A stretch of DNA of 7,267 bases from Bacteroidota bacterium (GTDB lineage Bacteria; Bacteroidota; Kryptoniia; Kryptoniales; JAKASW01), in contig JAJYOS010000321.1 in the NCBI GenBank assembly GCA_021796055.1, positions 1 to 7,267 of the forward strand. The letters are read 5' to 3'. The notes beneath the pieces were generated by a model. It searched no databases and had not been told where the DNA came from. It was given only the letters and a program-made list of their open reading frames with translations. Both the position numbers and the translations under genes were made by a program. Of the stretch, positions 1 through 5,175 are shown piece after piece (position 1 is the stretch's first letter; each line of letters begins with the position of its first letter).

Positions 1-1
1 G

Positions 2-847
2 GATCATCGCGAAGAATTCGGGGGGGACAAAGTTCAGTGGACGAAGACTTCAAGGGCCGATGCGCTAATGATGGTACCCCCGGGGGACGGACAGAGGCCC
101 CACTTGCTTATCGTAGAAGACAATTCGGATATGAGGAATTACATCTCGGCAATACTTCGATCTGATTATGAAATCATAGAGGCGTCGAACGGCGTCGAAG
201 GACTTTCGGAGGCAATCGATTCAATTCCAGACATCATCATAAGCGACGTGATGATGCCGAAAATGGACGGCCATGAGATGTGCGCCAAACTGAAGGATGA
301 TTTGAGGACTAGTCATATACCGATCATCCTCCTCACCGCGAAGGGATCCACGGAAGATAAGATCGAAGGATTCAAAACCGGTGCTGACGCGTATATTCCA
401 AAACCGTTCGAGGCGGCCGAGTTGATAGCGAGATTGAAGAACCTCCTTGACCAGAGAAACAGGTTACACGAACACTTCAGGCAGCGCGGGCTCGTGGAAT
501 TGGACGAAAATGTCTCGACGTCCGGCGACAGACAGTTCCTACAAAGGGTATCGGAATCTGTTTCGAAGCACATAGGCGACGGAGCTTTTGGGGTGGAAGA
601 TCTCGCTCGAGAAGTAGGAGTGAGCAGGTCGCTGATTCAGAAGAAGCTCACCGCCCTCGTGGGCGAACCGCCCGGAGAGCTAATCAGGAGGTTCAGACTT
701 AACAAGGCCGCTGAGCTGATCGAGCAAAAATGGGGCAACGTCGCGCAGATAGCGTTTGAAGTCGGTTTTAACGACCCGTCGCATTTCGCCGCGGCCTTTA
801 GAAAGCAATTCGGGGTGTCGCCATCTGAATATCGCAAGCCTGTTTAA
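2..847 (+). CDS. C-terminal part of a probable hybrid two-component regulator: receiver plus AraC-type DNA-binding domain (5' end outside window)
   Basis: Numbered from the ATG at 68, a response-regulator receiver domain spans about residues 11-130: acidic pair E17/D18, phospho-acceptor D60 in ISDVMMPKMDG, T90, and K112 in the KPF motif. An AraC-family double helix-turn-helix follows at about 158-258, ending in the usual GFNDPSHFAAAFRKQFGVSP signature. All key receiver residues are present, so phosphorylation-controlled DNA binding is expected in the cytoplasm. The ATG at 68 is a poor start: only a weak AAGGG lies about 12 bases upstream, and the same frame has no stop back to base 2, adding 22 codons that read as a linker. 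In hybrid sensors of Bacteroidota (HTCS type) the receiver and AraC domains follow a histidine kinase, and I infer the same here. A stand-alone regulator starting at 68 remains possible. Such proteins often control polysaccharide-use genes; the target here is not shown by the sequence. Confidence 0.9.
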   Translation, partial: DHREEFGGDKVQWTKTSRADALMMVPPGDGQRPHLLIVEDNSDMRNYISAILRSDYEIIEASNGVEGLSEAIDSIPDIIISDVMMPKMDGHEMCAKLKDDLRTSHIPIILLTAKGSTEDKIEGFKTGADAYIPKPFEAAELIARLKNLLDQRNRLHEHFRQRGLVELDENVSTSGDRQFLQRVSESVSKHIGDGAFGVEDLAREVGVSRSLIQKKLTALVGEPPGELIRRFRLNKAAELIEQKWGNVAQIAFEVGFNDPSHFAAAFRKQFGVSPSEYRKPV

Positions 848-995
848 CAGGACGAAGTAACACACACATTCAGTTTAACTCGCCTTTTTTCCCTGATTAC
901 CCAAAATCGGGATGATTATACCGGAAATTCATAGAAGATGATCACTTCCAAAGGTTACTTGTACTCCTGTAAGGAACAAAGTTGCAGAGATAATT

Positions 996-1304
996 ATGCG
1001 TCGTTTCAACGAGAAGCGTATTTCGGCGGATATGGTCCCTTCGAGGTTTCAGTTGGCGCAGAACTACCCCAACCCCTTCAGTGAAAGGACGACGATAAAA
1101 TATTGCGTTCCGAGAAGGGAGAGAATTGTGCTGACGATATATGACGCGGACGATGAGATGGTACAACGGCTCGTGGATAAAGTGGAAGAGCCGGGTACTT
1201 ATGAGGTGGTATGGCACGCGAAGAAAATGTCTCATGGGATATACAAATACGAGATGAAAGCAGCCGAATATAGGTCGACGAAAGAGATGGAACTTAAGAA
1301 ATGA
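996..1304 (+). CDS. Orphan T9SS type A sorting-domain protein (102 aa, no signal peptide, no cargo domain)
   Basis: Residues 18-102 match a T9SS type A C-terminal sorting domain: FQLAQNYPNPF at the start, then the strand TTIKYCV, LTIYD, a PGTYEVVWHAK segment and the closing GIYKYEMKA strand with a Lys-rich end. The same motifs occur in the same order at the C terminus of the protein encoded at 1360-5109. What is missing is any signal peptide or cargo: only about 17 charged residues come first. The frame is closed upstream by a TGA at 939-941. The ATG at 996 has only a weak purine stretch (GCAGAGA, 984-990) as ribosome site, and an in-frame ATG at 1032 would still keep the whole domain. The frame is intact and the motifs are kept, arguing against a fully decayed relic. 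It may be the leftover end of a lost exported protein or a small cytoplasmic protein of unknown role. Domain identity is good; function is unknown. Confidence 0.65.
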   Translation: MRRFNEKRISADMVPSRFQLAQNYPNPFSERTTIKYCVPRRERIVLTIYDADDEMVQRLVDKVEEPGTYEVVWHAKKMSHGIYKYEMKAAEYRSTKEMELKK

Positions 1305-1349
1305 AACGCGATCCAAGGATCCTATAAATAAAATATCCAATCAAGAAAC

Positions 1350-1354
1350 GGAGG
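1350..1354 (+). promoter_or_regulatory. Shine-Dalgarno site for the gene at 1360
   Basis: GGAGG lies five bases before the ATG at 1360. It fixes the start codon, and the protein then begins directly with a convincing signal peptide. Confidence 0.8.
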
Positions 1355-1359
1355 CTAAA

Positions 1360-4300
1360 ATGGAGAGTTCTACTGCGATTTTGGCACGCAAAGGATGCCT
1401 CGCGGTGTCCTTTCTCAGCCTGTTGTTTTTCTTCGCTGAAATTTCATTCGCGCAGATTTCGTGGACAAAGCACGGAGGTGCGGTCCTCTCACCCGGAGCT
1501 TCGGGTGAGTGGGACGACCAGTGGGTCTTCTGCTGCTCGGTTATCCGGCAGGATACGCTTTACAAAATGTGGTACACCGGTTACGACGGCGCGAATATGC
1601 GCGTTGGTTATGCCGAATCGCCGGATGGCATCAGTTGGACAAAACACAGCGGACCTGTTCTCGATCTGGGTGCTCCGGGTACTTGGGATGATAATTGGGT
1701 CTCCGCCCCTTACGTATTGTATGACGGCTCTTCCTATAAAATGTGGTACTGCGGCGATGACGGAACCCACGAATACGTGGGGTATGCAACCTCACCGGAC
1801 GGTATCACGTGGACAAAGTACTCAGGCAATCCCGTACTTTCACCCGGCGCTGCGGGCACCTGGGATGGGTTGATGGTATTTCCCGGTTCAATCGTTTTCG
1901 AGGGGAACTCGTACCACATGATATATGGTGCGTACGACGGCTCGGTTTATCGTGGTGGATACGCAAGCTCGAACGATGGAATACACTGGACAAAATCTCC
2001 GAACTACGTCCTCAATGTCGGCGCGTTCGGAAGCTGGGAATATCCCAGAGTACAACCGATGGGACTCGCGTACAACGAGGATATGTCCACCTATTATCTC
2101 TTCTATATTGGCGGGACCTGGTGCAACTGGAAGATCGGCTATGCTACCTCGAAGAATTTGGCGGGCCCGTGGACGAAGGGAGGAAAGGTCATATTAGATA
2201 AGACCGCCGGGAGCTGGGACAATCTTTATGTTGGTTCGCCTTACGTTTTGTACGACTCGCTAGACGGGAATTATAAGATGTGGTACATGGGTGGGTCGGC
2301 ATCCTGGGCAGGGAGCATCGGCTATGCGACTGCAACCGTTCTCCAGGTTGACACCATCAATGTCCCTGCAGACTTCGCAACTATTCAGGCAGGTATAAAT
2401 GCTACGAAGAATGGCGACCTGGTCCTTGTATCTGAAGGGACTTACTACGAGAATATTCGCTTCCGGGGAAAGAAGATTACGGTTGCAAGCCGGTTCGTTA
2501 CTGACGACGATACCTCTCACATCTCGAAGACGATAATCGATGGAAGTCATTCAAGTAATCCGGACAGCGGATCGACCGTGTACTTTGTCTCGTGGGAAGA
2601 CACGAATTCGGTACTCATCGGTTTCACAATTACGGGTGGGACCGGCACTGTCACGAACACCAGTTATTACGCATCGCATGACAGGTTAGGAGGCGGCATC
2701 TATGCAGCATCGGGCTGCCGCATCAGTCACAACACTGTCTCGTTTAATACGATCAACCAGACTACTGCTAACGGTGCGTATGGCGGAGGAGTTTACTGTG
2801 TAGGGAACGCAATTATCGAGTATAACGAGATCAGTCACAATGCGATCCAATCTCAGAATTTTCAGGCTGGTGCCGGAGGAGTTGGAATAACTGGACCGAA
2901 TACGCGCCTGGTTGACAACGTCATTACGGACAACCTTGCTCAGACGAACTCTTCCGGATGGAACAGCAACGGTGGGGGTGTTGCGGTTGCGTCTTCAGGC
3001 GTACTGATCTCGGGGAATCTCATTGCTCGAAATCGCGCGCTTGCCCCGAACTGTACCGTGTATCCTTGCTGGGGAGGCGGGCTGCATTCCCTGGAAGGAA
3101 CCTCCTCGGTCGAGATAATCAACAACCGGATCTTCGATAATGTCGTCGAAGGAAAGAAAGGCTCATACGGTGGCGGGATATGTCTATACGGCGGTCTCGA
3201 TCAACTCGTCAAAAACAATGTAATTGCGAGAAACAAAGCGTTGTCGGGAGGAGGTCTTGAGTTTTATACCGAAACCGCCACGACCCGGGCACCGAACATG
3301 TTGAATAATACGGTTACCTCAAATGAGCCGACCGGAGCCGATGGTGGTGGGATCCACATTCGCGGACCCTGGACTCCGATTATTCAGAATTCTATCGTCT
3401 GGGGAAACGGGGGAAGCAATCAAATTTCCGGCAGCGGGAACGTTCAGTACAGTGATGTCGAGGGCGGCTATTCCGGAAACGGTAATATAGATGTGAATCC
3501 ACGTTTAGCGGACACGCTGAGTTTCTCTCTTTCAGATACTTCCCAATGTGTGGATGCCGGGAATCCCGATCCGCTATTCAACGATATCGAGAACCCGGCA
3601 AGAGCAGGGTACGCTCTTTCCCCATCTCTCGGCACAATACGAAACGATATGGGCGCATACGGCGGCAATCCCACCTCGAACACGCGCATTCAGAAACATA
3701 TACTCGGGCCGCTGTTCAATGCTTTCGTGAACCGCGTCAACCTGGCATCCCAGGCCGAACGCGGAGCTGTTGTCGACAGCTTCATGACTGCCGCGGATTC
3801 GCTTCCGTTTGTCGAGCAGAAGCAATACGTTTACTACATTTACAGAGGCACTGCGAGCAGCATCACGGTACCCGGTGATGCTAACGGATGGAGCACGAGT
3901 GCGTCTCCAATGACTAACCTTTATGGGACCGACCTGTGGTACTTTGAAGCATCATATGAATCCGATGCGCGTCTTGATTACAAGTTCTTTGTCGATGGGA
4001 CTACCTGGATCCTTGACCCCCTGAATCCACATCAGATATCCGGGTCGTACGATCCAAATTCAGAGCTTGCCATGCCCGATTACGTGCAGCCGCCTGAGAT
4101 CAATTATTATCCCGAAATTCCGCACGGCACCATCGACTCAATTTCGTTCACAAGCAAAATCCTTGCAAACACGCGAACAATAAAAGTATACACTCCGCCG
4201 GGATACACTTCACAAGGCACGGAACGGTTTCCGGTCTTCCTCCTGCATGACGGACTGGAATTTCTGAGGCGCGGTTATGTGAACAACACGCTTAATTACC

Positions 4301-5109
4301 TTATTGAACACGATCTTGTGAAACACCCGGTCATCTGTGTATTCGTGCCACCTGTTAGCGAGAGCGATCGGGAGTCCGAATATGCGACCACCAAGGCAGG
4401 CAGTTTCGAGACGTTCATCGTTGATGAGCTGATGCCGCACATAGATTCCACATACCGGACTCTAAGCGAGCCGGCGTATCGCGGGATGGGTGGTTATTCA
4501 TATGGCGGCCTCATCACGACACAAATATGTTATAACCATCCGGATAAATTCGGTCTCGCGGCCGCGTTCTCTCCCGCTTACATGCCCACGAGTGGAATGC
4601 GTGTTTTCGACTCCGTTCTCGCAGGGCCGAAGAAAAACATCCGGTGGTACATCGATTGGGGGACTTATGAGCAGTCGATAATGATGAACGCAAAATCGAT
4701 GAGAGACGGCTTAAAGAACAAGGGATATGATGTAAAATGGAACGAGTGGCACGAAGCGCATTCAATAGGCAACTGGCGAGCTCACCTGGATAATGCGATA
4801 ACCTTTCTTATCCCGACGGCTGTGAAGCCTCTTGCAGGTATCCCGAAAGAATTCGAATTATATCAGAACTATCCCAACCCTTTCAACCCTACGACAGAAA
4901 TCAGATATCAGATATCAGAAGTCAGCAATGTCAGTCTGAAAGTATATGATGTGCTCGGGAGGGAAGTAAGAACGCTGGTGAATAGAAAGCAAGGTCCGGG
5001 CACCTATGAAGTCCGGTTTGACGCGAGCGGCCTGTCGAGCGGAGTGTACTTCTACAGAATCAAAGCAGGTGAATACGCAGCCGCGAAGAAAATGCTGCTG
5101 ATGAAGTAA
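1360..5109 (+). CDS. Giant secreted multidomain protein: five-bladed propeller, parallel beta-helix, CE1/Fes-type esterase, T9SS sorting tail
   Basis: The 1249-residue product starts with a signal peptide (hydrophobic core about 13-26, likely cut after SFA31). Residues 33-328 hold five repeats of 58-62 residues with WTK, G.WD and KMWY motifs, a five-bladed propeller of the GH43/GH32/GH130 fold type. Residues 331-770 form a right-handed beta-helix: INVPADFATIQAGI at the entry, eight GGG-containing coils (444-667), then a DAGNPDP...DMGAYGG end typical of such proteins. A beta-sandwich resembling CBM48/E-set domains follows (about 824-905), then an alpha/beta-hydrolase of the esterase D/enterochelin esterase family (about 917-1152) with nucleophile S1047 in GYSYG, H1134 followed by NWR, and E1104 or D1099 as the likely acid. 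Residues 1164-1249 are a T9SS type A sorting domain. I infer a cell-surface or released esterase acting on a carbohydrate ester. Whether the propeller is catalytic cannot be told; the substrate is unknown. Confidence 0.93.
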   Translation: MESSTAILARKGCLAVSFLSLLFFFAEISFAQISWTKHGGAVLSPGASGEWDDQWVFCCSVIRQDTLYKMWYTGYDGANMRVGYAESPDGISWTKHSGPVLDLGAPGTWDDNWVSAPYVLYDGSSYKMWYCGDDGTHEYVGYATSPDGITWTKYSGNPVLSPGAAGTWDGLMVFPGSIVFEGNSYHMIYGAYDGSVYRGGYASSNDGIHWTKSPNYVLNVGAFGSWEYPRVQPMGLAYNEDMSTYYLFYIGGTWCNWKIGYATSKNLAGPWTKGGKVILDKTAGSWDNLYVGSPYVLYDSLDGNYKMWYMGGSASWAGSIGYATATVLQVDTINVPADFATIQAGINATKNGDLVLVSEGTYYENIRFRGKKITVASRFVTDDDTSHISKTIIDGSHSSNPDSGSTVYFVSWEDTNSVLIGFTITGGTGTVTNTSYYASHDRLGGGIYAASGCRISHNTVSFNTINQTTANGAYGGGVYCVGNAIIEYNEISHNAIQSQNFQAGAGGVGITGPNTRLVDNVITDNLAQTNSSGWNSNGGGVAVASSGVLISGNLIARNRALAPNCTVYPCWGGGLHSLEGTSSVEIINNRIFDNVVEGKKGSYGGGICLYGGLDQLVKNNVIARNKALSGGGLEFYTETATTRAPNMLNNTVTSNEPTGADGGGIHIRGPWTPIIQNSIVWGNGGSNQISGSGNVQYSDVEGGYSGNGNIDVNPRLADTLSFSLSDTSQCVDAGNPDPLFNDIENPARAGYALSPSLGTIRNDMGAYGGNPTSNTRIQKHILGPLFNAFVNRVNLASQAERGAVVDSFMTAADSLPFVEQKQYVYYIYRGTASSITVPGDANGWSTSASPMTNLYGTDLWYFEASYESDARLDYKFFVDGTTWILDPLNPHQISGSYDPNSELAMPDYVQPPEINYYPEIPHGTIDSISFTSKILANTRTIKVYTPPGYTSQGTERFPVFLLHDGLEFLRRGYVNNTLNYLIEHDLVKHPVICVFVPPVSESDRESEYATTKAGSFETFIVDELMPHIDSTYRTLSEPAYRGMGGYSYGGLITTQICYNHPDKFGLAAAFSPAYMPTSGMRVFDSVLAGPKKNIRWYIDWGTYEQSIMMNAKSMRDGLKNKGYDVKWNEWHEAHSIGNWRAHLDNAITFLIPTAVKPLAGIPKEFELYQNYPNPFNPTTEIRYQISEVSNVSLKVYDVLGREVRTLVNRKQGPGTYEVRFDASGLSSGVYFYRIKAGEYAAAKKMLLMK
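1456..2340 (+). repeat. Five tandem propeller-blade repeats inside the secreted esterase gene
   Basis: Each unit begins with a W-T-K segment: W35, W93, W151, W210 and W271. It then has PVL-type residues, G.WD (WE in unit 4), a hydrophobic strand, a [KHY].[WIF]Y motif and GYA with SPDG or a variant. Units 1 and 2 are closest to each other. Unit 4 and unit 5 are more diverged, and their junction reads ATSKNLAGPWT, a phrase also common in GH43 enzymes. Exactly five units match the blade number of the GH43/GH32/GH130 folds. Confidence 0.8.
4891..4949 (+). repeat. Upstream copy of a DNA-level duplicated T9SS-tail segment
   Basis: This segment encodes the first part of the sorting domain (from TTEIRY). 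It is identical to 7216-7267 at all 52 aligned bases, apart from one extra 7-base unit here. The 5' flank (4864-4890) also matches the other gene with only three mismatches. Identity at synonymous sites points to recent duplication or gene conversion. Confidence 0.85.
4900..4919 (+). repeat. 7-bp tandem repeat ATCAGAT, 2.86 copies (tail in frame)
   Basis: Two full ATCAGAT units (4900-4906, 4907-4913) are followed by ATCAGA (4914-4919). The reading frame through it is EIRYQISEVSNVSL, the intact sorting-domain strand. Loss of one 7-base unit here would give the same premature stop as seen in the downstream gene. Confidence 0.85.
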
Positions 5110-5141
5110 TTCCCGAATCGCGGGCTCGCAGGTGAGCGGTT

Positions 5142-5149
5142 TAATTTTG
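5142..5149 (+). promoter_or_regulatory. Possible Bacteroidota-type -7 promoter element
   Basis: TAATTTTG matches the TAnnTTTG -7 consensus known from Bacteroidetes and sits 27 bases before the ATG at 5176, in the 66-base gap between the two large genes. No TTG/TTTG -33 partner is visible at the expected distance (around 5115-5125 is GC-rich), and an eight-base match with two free positions can arise by chance. Low confidence. Confidence 0.25.
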
Positions 5150-5164
5150 CGAATATGAGGTGTT

Positions 5165-5171
5165 AAGGAGG
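5165..5171 (+). promoter_or_regulatory. Strong Shine-Dalgarno site for the gene at 5176
   Basis: AAGGAGG, extended by a further AG, lies four bases before the ATG at 5176. It is a near-perfect anti-16S match and fixes the start. Such strong sites are unusual in classical Bacteroidetes. Confidence 0.85.
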
Positions 5172-5175
5172 AGTC

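Noticed and set aside
892..911. Inverted repeat after the regulator gene (CCTGATT / AATCGGG, 6-base loop) as a terminator
   Set aside because: Seven pairs with one G-T wobble and no T-run after it on the + strand (the T-run lies before the stem). There is no A-run before it that would serve the other strand either.
1310..1322. Short dyad GATCC-AA-GGATC upstream of the gene at 1360, as an operator
   Set aside because: Five-base arms with a two-base centre are too short to claim, and no second copy was seen near the other genes.
1323..1338. TATAAATAAAATATCC as a -10 region for the esterase gene
   Set aside because: AT-rich and TATAAT-like, but no -35 or -33 partner at a sensible spacing was found.
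942..1340. Reverse-strand open frame of 132 codons
   Set aside because: It fully covers the + strand sorting-domain gene, whose protein motifs are recognisable, while the reverse translation shows no known domain or ribosome site.
5112..5137. Possible terminator hairpins (CCCG/CGGG and GCTC/GAGC) between the two large genes
   Set aside because: Only four base pairs each and mutually close; the following TTTAATTTT is not a proper U-tract next to the stem.
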